This document shows positions 1 through 7,149 of a stretch of 64,000 nt of DNA, piece by piece. The notes beneath the pieces were generated by a model. It did no database searches and was not told the DNA's origin. It saw nothing but the letters and a program-made list of their open reading frames with translations. Made by a program: the position numbers and the translations under genes. Within the stretch, counting starts at the first letter, position 1. The number at the start of each line of letters is the position of its first letter. Source of the DNA: Methylotenera sp. L2L1 (lineage in GTDB: Bacteria > Pseudomonadota > Gammaproteobacteria > Burkholderiales > Methylophilaceae); the NCBI RefSeq assembly GCF_000744605.1, contig NZ_JQMG01000001.1:1178001-1242000 (forward strand), in the 5' to 3' direction.

Positions 1-77
1 TTGATGCACACCAGGCAGTCGCGGAAATCGAACGTATTTTAGGTGATGGAGTAATCCATCATCAGGCTCAGGAGTAA
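1..77 (+). CDS. C-terminal tail of probable TolC-family outer membrane factor (CzcC-like), partial
   Basis: The third reading frame is open from the window edge to a TAA at 75-77 and gives a short tail (DAHQAVAEIERILG...). Alternating hydrophobic and acidic residues fit the C-terminal helix of a CzcC-like outer membrane channel. It lies directly upstream of czcB in the same direction, with 3 bases between its stop and the next start, which is where czcC sits in czcCBA operons. Only about 24 residues are visible, so the identity rests mainly on context. Confidence 0.5.
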   Translation, partial: DAHQAVAEIERILGDGVIHHQAQE

Positions 78-80
78 ACA

Positions 81-1619
81 ATGCAAAAGAATAAACAAAC
101 AACCGCCATTATTGCGGTGATCATCGTAGGGCTTATTTTAGCGGTACTGATATTGAACACCGAAAAGCCCAAACCTACTGATGAGGAACATGAGCATACT
201 GGTGAGGTTATGTCCGGTGAAAATACTTCCGAAGCTGCACCACATGATGACCATGAGCATGCGGCACAAGCGCAGGAAATATTGAAAGGGCCGCATGGCG
301 GCAAGCTCTTCACAAAAGACGGCTATGGTTTGGAAGTCACTATCTATGAACAAAATGTTGCGCCTGAATTCCGGATATATACCTATCAGAATGGCAAACC
401 ACTAGACCCTGAAACTTCAGATGTTTCTATTGAGCTGCAACGCTTGGGTAGCAAAGCTCAGCTATTCAACTTTGTTAGAGAAAATGACTATCTCAAAGGA
501 AATGCGACCGTAGAAGAGCCTCACTCTTTTGAAGCTAAGGTTACAGCCAAACATGACAACAAAACCTTTCAATTTGCTTACGACCAAGTAGAAGGCCGAG
601 TCCAGATGACAGACAAGCAACTCACTTTGAATAGTATTGAAGTGCTAACCGCTGGCCCAGCCAGCATTAAATCGGTCCTGAATTTGCAAGGTGAGATCAA
701 ACTGAATGCCGATAAAAGCGTGCATGTCGTGTCGCGCGTGGGCGGCATTGTGGAATCAGTCACTGTAAATGCAGGTGACAAGGTCAAAAAAGGCCAGGTG
801 TTAGCGAGCTTATCCAGTCAGGAGATTGCTGACCTGCGTAGCGATTTATTGGCTGCACAAAAGCGGGTTGGCTTAGCTAAGTCCACTTATGTCCGAGAAA
901 AACAACTGTGGGAAGAAAAGATTTCCGCCCAACAAGATTATTTAAAGGCCGAGCATGATTTACGTGAGGCAGAAATCAACGCTCAACGCATACACCAAAA
1001 GCTTTATGCACTTGGTGCTTCCGGAAGCAACAAAGGCTTAACACAGTATCAAATCCGCTCTCCGATTGATGGGGTTGTGACCAATAAAAAAATCAGCCAA
1101 GGCCAAGTAGTGGGTGAAGTTGATAGCTTGTATGAGATATCAGACTTATCCACTGTATGGGCAGAAATGACGATTTACGCCAAAGATATTGGCACAGTAA
1201 AAGTCGGACAAAAAGTGACCATTAGGGCGACTGCTTTTGAAGCTGAAACGACCGGAACTATTTCTTATGTAGGTGCATTAGTGGGTGAGCAATCTCGCAC
1301 GGCCATGGCACGAGTTGTTATCAATAATGCTAATCAAACGTGGCTACCTGGCCTACCCGTCAACATTGAGCTTGTTTCGGATGAAGTAAAAGTGCCTTTA
1401 GCGGTATCCGTAGAAGGTATACAAACCTTACGTGATTGGTCGGTTGTGTTTGGTCGTTACGGTGAATACTTTGAAGCCAGACCTTTAACTTTAGGCCGCC
1501 GTGATGACAAATACGTCGAAGTATTATCAGGCATTCAGGTCGGTGATCGCTATGCTGCGGGTAACAGCTTCTTGATTAAAGCGGATATCGGTAAAGCAGG
1601 AGCAAGTCATGACCATTGA
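81..1619 (+). CDS. czcB: Heavy-metal RND efflux periplasmic adaptor (CzcB-like)
   Basis: This is the membrane-fusion subunit that links the inner-membrane RND pump to the outer-membrane channel in a tripartite heavy-metal exporter. The 512-residue protein has one N-terminal membrane anchor (about residues 8-26). A His/Glu/Asp-rich stretch follows at about 37-62 (EHEHT, DDHEH), likely metal-binding. The biotinyl-lipoyl/HlyD region begins near residue 210 (SVHVVSRVGGIVESV) and is followed by a helical hairpin. The C-terminus ends in HDH. A Shine-Dalgarno CAGGAG lies just before the ATG. It sits between a czcC-like tail and czcA, so it belongs to a czcCBA-type operon. Metal specificity (Zn, Co, Cd or Ni) cannot be read from the adaptor alone. 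Confidence 0.9.
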   Translation: MQKNKQTTAIIAVIIVGLILAVLILNTEKPKPTDEEHEHTGEVMSGENTSEAAPHDDHEHAAQAQEILKGPHGGKLFTKDGYGLEVTIYEQNVAPEFRIYTYQNGKPLDPETSDVSIELQRLGSKAQLFNFVRENDYLKGNATVEEPHSFEAKVTAKHDNKTFQFAYDQVEGRVQMTDKQLTLNSIEVLTAGPASIKSVLNLQGEIKLNADKSVHVVSRVGGIVESVTVNAGDKVKKGQVLASLSSQEIADLRSDLLAAQKRVGLAKSTYVREKQLWEEKISAQQDYLKAEHDLREAEINAQRIHQKLYALGASGSNKGLTQYQIRSPIDGVVTNKKISQGQVVGEVDSLYEISDLSTVWAEMTIYAKDIGTVKVGQKVTIRATAFEAETTGTISYVGALVGEQSRTAMARVVINNANQTWLPGLPVNIELVSDEVKVPLAVSVEGIQTLRDWSVVFGRYGEYFEARPLTLGRRDDKYVEVLSGIQVGDRYAAGNSFLIKADIGKAGASHDH

Positions 1620-1651
1620 TGCTTTCCAATGCTTACTGAAGGAGCGGGCTC

Positions 1652-4600
1652 ATGTTTGAACGACTGATTAAGTTTTCCATCGATCAGCGCTGGCTGATGA
1701 TGCTCATCGCTTTAGGCATTTCCATTGCCGGTGTCTTGAGTTACCAGAACTTGCCGATTGATGCAGTACCGGACATTACCAATATCCAAGTGCAGATCAA
1801 TACGGCGGCCCCTGGCTATGCACCTTTAGAAACCGAGCAGAGGATTACTTACCCAATTGAAACGGTCATGGCTGGAATGCCTAGGCTTGAAGAGACGCGC
1901 TCTATCTCACGTTATGGCCTGTCGCAAGTGACTGTGGTGTTTAAAGAAGGTACCGACATTTATTTTGCACGCCAACTTGTAAATGAACGGATTCAGCAAG
2001 CCAAAGAAAACTTACCTACCGGCATAGTTCCGCAGATGGGGCCGACATCCACGGGGTTGGGTGAGATATTCATGTGGACCGTGGAATCCAAAGAAGGCGC
2101 GCTGAAAGTCGATGGGACGCCATACACGCCTATGGATTTGCGCGAGATTCAGGACTGGATCATCAAACCACAATTACGCAATGTGCCAGGTGTTAACGAA
2201 ATCAATACTGTTGGTGGTTACGTCAAACAATACCAAGTGGCGCCATACACCGATCGCTTGGTCGCGAGAGGTCTGTTTTTAACCAACTTAGTTGCTGCAC
2301 TGGAAAATAACAATGCAAATATGGGCGCGGGCTACATCGAAAAGTCCGGTGAACAATACCTGATCCGTGTGCCTGGGCAAGTCAGCAATATTGAGGACAT
2401 CAGCAATATCGTAGTAGATACTCAAGCAGGTGTGCCGGTGCGCATTAAAGACGTGGCCGATGTGTTGGTAAGCGCTGAGCCTCGCAACGGGGCAGCAACT
2501 GAAAACGGTCATGAAGTGGTATTAGGAACGGTGTTCATGCTGACTGGTGAAAACAGTCGTGCCGTATCAGCCGCGGTAGAAGAGCGTCTTCAGGAAATCA
2601 ATAAAACACTGCCCGCCGGAATCACTGCCAAGACCGTTTATGACCGGACTATTTTGATCGATAAAGCCATCAATACGGTTAAGACCAATCTGCTTGAAGG
2701 TGCCTTATTAGTCATTGCCGTGCTCTTTGTGTTCTTGGGGAACGTACGGGCTGCGATTATCACCATGCTCGTGATCCCTTTGGCGATGCTTTTCACATTC
2801 ACGGGGATGGCAGCCGGTAAAGTCAGTGCCAATCTCATGAGCTTAGGCGCTTTAGACTTTGGCATCATCATTGATGGTGCAGTCGTGATTGTAGAGAATT
2901 GCATGCGCCGTTTAGCCCATGCGCAAAGTAAATTAGGAAGACCACTCACGCAGGCAGAACGGTTTGCGGAGGTATTTACTGCGGCCCAAGAAGCCAGGAA
3001 ACCTTTGATCTATGGCCAGCTTATTATTATGGCCGTATATCTACCAATCTTTGCCCTAACAGGTGTTGAGGGCAAGATGTTCCATCCTATGGCGTTCACT
3101 GTAGTTATTGCGTTAATTGGCGCGATGATCTTGTCAGTCACCTTCATTCCAGCCGCGGTTGCATTATTCATCACCGGCAAGGTGGAAGAGAAAGAGCAAA
3201 CCTTTATTGCTTGGACTAAAAGGCATTATTTACCAATATTGCGTTGGACTATGTTCAATAAAGCACTTGTTATGACGCTGGTAGTGGTGTCTGTAGTCTT
3301 GAGTGGTTTGCTTGCCAGTCGCTTGGGCAGCGAATTCATACCGAGTCTGAATGAGGGTGATATAGCCTTACATGCGTTGCGCATTCCTGGTACCAGCTTG
3401 ACCCAGGCTGTGGAGATGCAAAAGGAATTAGAACATACGGTTAAAGGCTTCCCCCAGGTAGACAATATATTCTCTAAAATTGGACTAGCTGAAATTGCTA
3501 CTGACCCTATGCCACCTAGCGTTGCTGATAATTACATCATGCTCAAGCCAAGATCAGAATGGCCTGATCCTGATTTAAGTAAAAATGATCTTATTGAGCA
3601 GATGCAGGAAGCGGTAGCGCATGTACCTGGTAATAACTATGAGTTCACTCAGCCTATCCAAATGCGCTTCAATGAACTTATTTCAGGCGTACGCAGTGAT
3701 GTTGCCGTAAAAGTATTTGGTGATGACATGGAAGTGATGAATAGCACGGCTGAAGACATCTCCCAAGTGCTTGCTTCAATAGAAGGCGGTGAAGATATCA
3801 AGGTTGAACAGACTACTGGGCTGCCTATACTCACGGTCAATATTGATCGCCAAAAAATCGCCAGATTGGGGGTCAATGTCGCAGATGTGCAGGAAGCGGT
3901 TGAAATCGGCATGAATGGCCGTGAGACAGGAACTTTGTTTGAGGGAGACAAGCGCTTCGATATTGTAGTCCGCCTGCCTGAAGCAACTAGAGTGGATATT
4001 GAAGCCTTCAAGCGACTACCCATCAAAGTTGCAAGCGATCAGGCCAAACCGGTGTATCTGCAGTTAGGCGAAGTGGCGAGCATCGATGTTGCACCTGGCG
4101 CCAATCAATTCAGCCGCGAGAACGGTAAGCGCAATGTCGTCATTACCGCCAACGTACGTGACCGTGATATTGGCTCATATGTCGCAGAGGCTAGACAGCG
4201 TATTGAGCAAGAAGTCAAAATACCGTCAGGGTATTGGGTGAGTTGGGGCGGTACTTTCGAGCAATTGCAATCTGCCACCAATCGCCTGAAAATCGTAGTA
4301 CCGCTAGCTTTGCTATTGGTATTCGTCTTGCTATACGCCATGTTCAATAACTTCAAAGATGGGCTTATCGTATTTACAGGCATACCTTTCGCACTGACGG
4401 GTGGAGTATTAATGCTTTGGCTTCGTGATATTCCACTATCCATATCTGCCGGCGTAGGCTTCATTGCATTATCTGGAGTGGCTGTCTTAAATGGTTTGGT
4501 GATGATCAGCTTTATCCGGCAATTGCTGGCAGAGGGTAAGGCATTGGATATTGCAATTGAAGAAGGCAGTTTAAGCCGTCTTAGACCTATTTTGATTACA

Positions 4601-4795
4601 GCCTTAGTAGCATCGCTAGGTTTTATCCCAATGGCGATTGCAACAGGTACGGGCGCTGAGGTGCAGCGGCCTTTAGCGACAGTGGTGATTGGTGGAATCT
4701 GGTCCTCTACATTACTGACATTGCTTGTGCTACCGTTGTTTTATCGTTGGATACATCAACAAAGTAAACCATTTTGGAGTGGTAAATATGGCTAA
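1652..4795 (+). CDS. czcA: Heavy-metal efflux RND pump (CzcA family)
   Basis: This is the proton-driven inner-membrane pump of the tripartite exporter. The 1047 residues match the usual CzcA length. The first transmembrane helix is near residues 13-32, two large periplasmic loops follow, and the remaining helices lie in two clusters. The HME-RND signature DFGIIIDGAVVIVEN starts at Asp402. This divalent-cation type (Co/Zn/Cd/Ni) differs from the monovalent Cu/Ag CusA type as I know the families. An AGGAGC ribosome site precedes the ATG. The stop codon overlaps the next gene by 8 bases, so the two are translationally coupled. Exact metal is not resolvable from sequence alone. Confidence 0.93.
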   Translation: MFERLIKFSIDQRWLMMLIALGISIAGVLSYQNLPIDAVPDITNIQVQINTAAPGYAPLETEQRITYPIETVMAGMPRLEETRSISRYGLSQVTVVFKEGTDIYFARQLVNERIQQAKENLPTGIVPQMGPTSTGLGEIFMWTVESKEGALKVDGTPYTPMDLREIQDWIIKPQLRNVPGVNEINTVGGYVKQYQVAPYTDRLVARGLFLTNLVAALENNNANMGAGYIEKSGEQYLIRVPGQVSNIEDISNIVVDTQAGVPVRIKDVADVLVSAEPRNGAATENGHEVVLGTVFMLTGENSRAVSAAVEERLQEINKTLPAGITAKTVYDRTILIDKAINTVKTNLLEGALLVIAVLFVFLGNVRAAIITMLVIPLAMLFTFTGMAAGKVSANLMSLGALDFGIIIDGAVVIVENCMRRLAHAQSKLGRPLTQAERFAEVFTAAQEARKPLIYGQLIIMAVYLPIFALTGVEGKMFHPMAFTVVIALIGAMILSVTFIPAAVALFITGKVEEKEQTFIAWTKRHYLPILRWTMFNKALVMTLVVVSVVLSGLLASRLGSEFIPSLNEGDIALHALRIPGTSLTQAVEMQKELEHTVKGFPQVDNIFSKIGLAEIATDPMPPSVADNYIMLKPRSEWPDPDLSKNDLIEQMQEAVAHVPGNNYEFTQPIQMRFNELISGVRSDVAVKVFGDDMEVMNSTAEDISQVLASIEGGEDIKVEQTTGLPILTVNIDRQKIARLGVNVADVQEAVEIGMNGRETGTLFEGDKRFDIVVRLPEATRVDIEAFKRLPIKVASDQAKPVYLQLGEVASIDVAPGANQFSRENGKRNVVITANVRDRDIGSYVAEARQRIEQEVKIPSGYWVSWGGTFEQLQSATNRLKIVVPLALLLVFVLLYAMFNNFKDGLIVFTGIPFALTGGVLMLWLRDIPLSISAGVGFIALSGVAVLNGLVMISFIRQLLAEGKALDIAIEEGSLSRLRPILITALVASLGFIPMAIATGTGAEVQRPLATVVIGGIWSSTLLTLLVLPLFYRWIHQQSKPFWSGKYG

Positions 4796-5408
4796 AGATT
4801 GCTGTGATAGTGGTTGCAGTACTAATCAACTGATTACCCCGAGATATCGCAAAATACTTTGGATAGCATTGATCATTAATCTTGCGATGTTCGTAGTAGA
4901 AATAGTAAGTGGTTGGAATGCCAACTCGGTATCGTTATTGGCAGACGCAATCGATTTCTTTGGTGATGCTATGAATTATGGTATTTCATTAGCAGTGTTG
5001 TCCATGAGCTTGATGTGGCGTGCGCGTGCCGCGTTATTCAAAGGCTTTACTATGGGCGCATTTGGAATATTTGTATTGGCGAGCGCTGTATGGTCTTATA
5101 TGAATGGACAAGTACCAGAACCTTACACCATGGGTGCTATTGGACTGCTCGCACTTATCGCCAATGTCAGCGTGGCAGTAATGTTATATGCCTATCGGGA
5201 AGGTGATGCGAACATGCGATCCGTTTGGTTATGTAGCCGAAACGATGCCATCGGCAATGTGGCAGTCATGATTGCAGCATTGGGAGTATTCGGCAGCGGA
5301 AGTGCATGGCCAGATTTATTAGTAGCAGCTATTATGGCAAGCTTGGGATTGTCAGCTGCAGTACAAGTTATTAAAAAAGCTATGAGTGAAATATTGACTA
5401 ATAAATAG
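4788..5408 (+). CDS. Short CDF-like cation transporter (CzcD-related, no C-terminal domain)
   Basis: This is a membrane cation diffusion facilitator of 206 residues, lacking the cytoplasmic C-terminal metal domain of the usual ~300-residue CDF proteins. I chose the ATG at 4788, which overlaps the czcA stop and has a GGAG site about 10 bases upstream, over an in-frame start at 4725 inside czcA. The N-terminus is Cys-rich (C5, C6, C10). The transmembrane metal site appears as D56xxxD60 in helix 2 and C149xxxD153 in helix 5, where classical CDFs have His or Asp followed by Asp. It probably moves metal from cytoplasm to periplasm to feed CzcCBA. Similar short proteins next to czc genes are familiar to me, so this is a subfamily rather than a truncation artefact. 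Confidence 0.8.
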   Translation: MAKDCCDSGCSTNQLITPRYRKILWIALIINLAMFVVEIVSGWNANSVSLLADAIDFFGDAMNYGISLAVLSMSLMWRARAALFKGFTMGAFGIFVLASAVWSYMNGQVPEPYTMGAIGLLALIANVSVAVMLYAYREGDANMRSVWLCSRNDAIGNVAVMIAALGVFGSGSAWPDLLVAAIMASLGLSAAVQVIKKAMSEILTNK

Positions 5409-5525
5409 TCCGTATGGACTGAAATTATAGCAAGCCCATGGACCTAGTTAAAGGATAGGACCTATTCTTTGAGTGTCCGATATGGGCCGTGAGAAGACTA
5501 TTAATTAATCTTAAAGCTTCGTAAT

Positions 5526-5560
5526 AACTAAAAAAGCCTGAGTTTGTCAGGTTTTTAGTT
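5526..5560 (+). terminator. Rho-independent terminator after the czc operon
   Basis: A hairpin with stem CCTGA/TCAGG is extended by flanking AACTAAAAA/TTTTTAGTT, so it has a U-tract in both directions. It lies 118 bases after the cation transporter stop and closes the czc operon. The rest of 5409-5879 is AT-rich, has no convincing gene on either strand, and contains nothing resembling the missing 3' part of ttcA. Confidence 0.75.
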
Positions 5561-5771
5561 GCAACAAATTGGATCTTTAGCTGCACCTTATTGGGTCACA
5601 TACATTAATTTTATGTTGTTGAGCGGTATGCTTCAAATGGCTAAATTTGAAAAATAAATAGTGGCAAACATGAAATAATTCTAGGTGCCTCTTTTCACTA
5701 GAATACTCACTCGATATACAATGCATAGATAAAGAATATGAAACAACAGTCTTTATTTCAGTATTTAAATT

Positions 5772-5800
5772 TTGATAATAATTACAGATAACTATATTTT
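5772..5800 (+). promoter_or_regulatory. Candidate promoter of the element-borne ttcA
   Basis: TTGATA (5772-5777) and TATTTT (5795-5800) are separated by 17 bases and lie about 80 bases upstream of the ttcA-like start. The region is very AT-rich, so chance matches are likely and the call is tentative. Confidence 0.3.
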
Positions 5801-5879
5801 AAATATAACAATGTATACGTAAATTACCCTAGAATGCCATCCCATATTTAATTAATAAGTCAGTCATTAGTGAAAATAA

Positions 5880-6725
5880 ATGAATCAATACAGTTTTAAT
5901 AAGTTACAAAAAAGAATCCGCCGAGAGTCTGGTAAGGCAATAATCGATTTCAATATGATTGAGGATGGAGACTTGGTTATGGTATGTGTCTCCGGAGGTG
6001 CTGATAGTTACACTATGCTTGATACACTTATGTATTTTTCTAAAATTGCCCCTATCAATTTTAAAGTAGTAGCTGTGAATTTAGATCAGAAACAACCTGG
6101 ATTCCCAGAAGACGTTTTACCGACTTACCTAAAAAGTATCGGAGTAGATTTCAAAATAGTAGAGCAAGATACATACAGCGTCGTAAAAGAAAAAATACCA
6201 GAAGGTAAAACTACATGCTCATTGTGCTCTAGATTACGGAGGGGCATTCTTTATAAAACAGCTAAAGAGTTAGGCGCCACTAAAATAGCACTCGGACATC
6301 ATAGAGATGATATTTTACAAACGCTACTACTAAATTTGTTTTATGGAGGTAGTTTAAAAGCGATGCCACCCAAATTGCGATCTGATGACGGAGAAAACGT
6401 TGTAATAAGGCCGTTAGCTTATTGTGCTGAAAAAGATATAAAGAAATACTCTGAGATGATGAGTTTTCCAATAATTCCTTGCAATCTTTGTGGCTCTCAA
6501 CCTAATTTACAAAGACAGGTAATGAGAGAGCTTTTAAATAAATGGAATAAAGAAAACCCAGGTAGAGTGGAAAGCATGTTTAGAGCAGTATGCAACGTAG
6601 CACCCTCACACTTACTTGATAGAGGTATGTTTGATTTTTCTACCTTCACTTCTAAATCTAAACTAGCGTACGACACAGATATGGTTGAAAAAGAAGATTT
6701 CAAAACAATTAACTTTGTAGACTAG
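5880..6725 (+). CDS. ttcA: TtcA-type tRNA 2-thiocytidine(32) synthetase carried by the mobile element
   Basis: TtcA is an ATP- and Fe-S-dependent enzyme that converts cytidine 32 of certain tRNAs to 2-thiocytidine. The 281-residue protein is full length. The PP-loop reads SGGADS (38-43), so the SGGxDS core is intact but the usual TtcA Lys is Ala. The cluster-binding CSLC is at 113-116, GHHRDDI near 140 and CNLCGSQ near 201-207. Overall it looks closer to the gammaproteobacterial form I know than to the broken host copy at 12516-12659. It is AT-rich like the adjacent recombinase genes and its stop overlaps the stop of the convergent gene by 4 bases. I infer that it is cargo replacing the interrupted host gene. 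Activity is likely because x in SGGxDS varies across PP-loop enzymes. Confidence 0.9.
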   Translation: MNQYSFNKLQKRIRRESGKAIIDFNMIEDGDLVMVCVSGGADSYTMLDTLMYFSKIAPINFKVVAVNLDQKQPGFPEDVLPTYLKSIGVDFKIVEQDTYSVVKEKIPEGKTTCSLCSRLRRGILYKTAKELGATKIALGHHRDDILQTLLLNLFYGGSLKAMPPKLRSDDGENVVIRPLAYCAEKDIKKYSEMMSFPIIPCNLCGSQPNLQRQVMRELLNKWNKENPGRVESMFRAVCNVAPSHLLDRGMFDFSTFTSKSKLAYDTDMVEKEDFKTINFVD

Positions 6726-7147
6726 CCAGTTTGGTTTCTAGTATTGTCTGGTAAAGTGTCATTCAACAAATGGCTACCTTTTTCAATAAGAGAAACGTTG
6801 TATATAAGTTGAGTGTGTCTAAGCAATAGTGCTTCATATTTTGTTGCCAACTCAATTATCTCAGATTTCATACTTTGAATAATTTGGTCATAGTCATTGA
6901 TAGATTTCGGGCTGTTTTTGAGTCCATTACGATTTTCTTTTATACGCCTTTTTGCTTCGTCAAATGAGATTTGAATGTTCTGATTTTTTGATAGTGATTG
7001 GCGCGACCAGGTTGACTCACCACGTTTAAGGTTCGTTTCCAAATGTTCTCTTAAGTTCTCCCAAGTTAGAATTTTGCTACTTGACCACTTACGCAATATT
7101 TGAAGTATTTCCTTTTCATCTTTCGGGGAAATTTTCTTAACACCCAT
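6722..7147 (-). CDS. Small last protein of the recombinase operon (GmtX/TnpC-like)
   Basis: This is a 141-residue hydrophilic protein with no catalytic motif I recognise. The N-terminal half ([17 protein letters not shown], then [11 protein letters not shown]) suggests a small helix-turn-helix-like fold. Residues about 85-115 look like a coiled coil, followed by a conserved-looking tail ([14 protein letters not shown]). Its start lies 2 bases after the stop of the upstream 806-residue gene, so it is co-translated. Position and size match the accessory protein of Tn554-like (TnpC) and GMT (GmtX) modules, where I assume it helps the recombinases. Its end overlaps the convergent ttcA stop by 4 bases. 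The family assignment is from memory of gene order, not from a search. Confidence 0.65.
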   Translation of the reverse strand: MGVKKISPKDEKEILQILRKWSSSKILTWENLREHLETNLKRGESTWSRQSLSKNQNIQISFDEAKRRIKENRNGLKNSPKSINDYDQIIQSMKSEIIELATKYEALLLRHTQLIYNVSLIEKGSHLLNDTLPDNTRNQTG

Positions 7148-7149
7148 GT

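Noticed and set aside
4725-4787. Longer N-terminus for the cation transporter
   Set aside because: It would lie inside czcA without a ribosome site. The ATG at 4788 gives the usual Cys-rich start.
5409-5879. Possible left end of the element with the ttcA 3' part
   Set aside because: No minus-strand reading frame with TtcA motifs (GHHRDD, CNLCGSQ) is present. The only clear structure is the czc terminator, and the tract CGTAATAAC near 5521 is too short a match to the right junction to call a repeat.
5880-6725. That this ttcA is simply the host's own gene
   Set aside because: It is on the opposite strand, AT-rich, and distinct in sequence from the host N-terminal fragment at 12516-12659, which sits in host gene context beside the pteridine-reductase-like gene.
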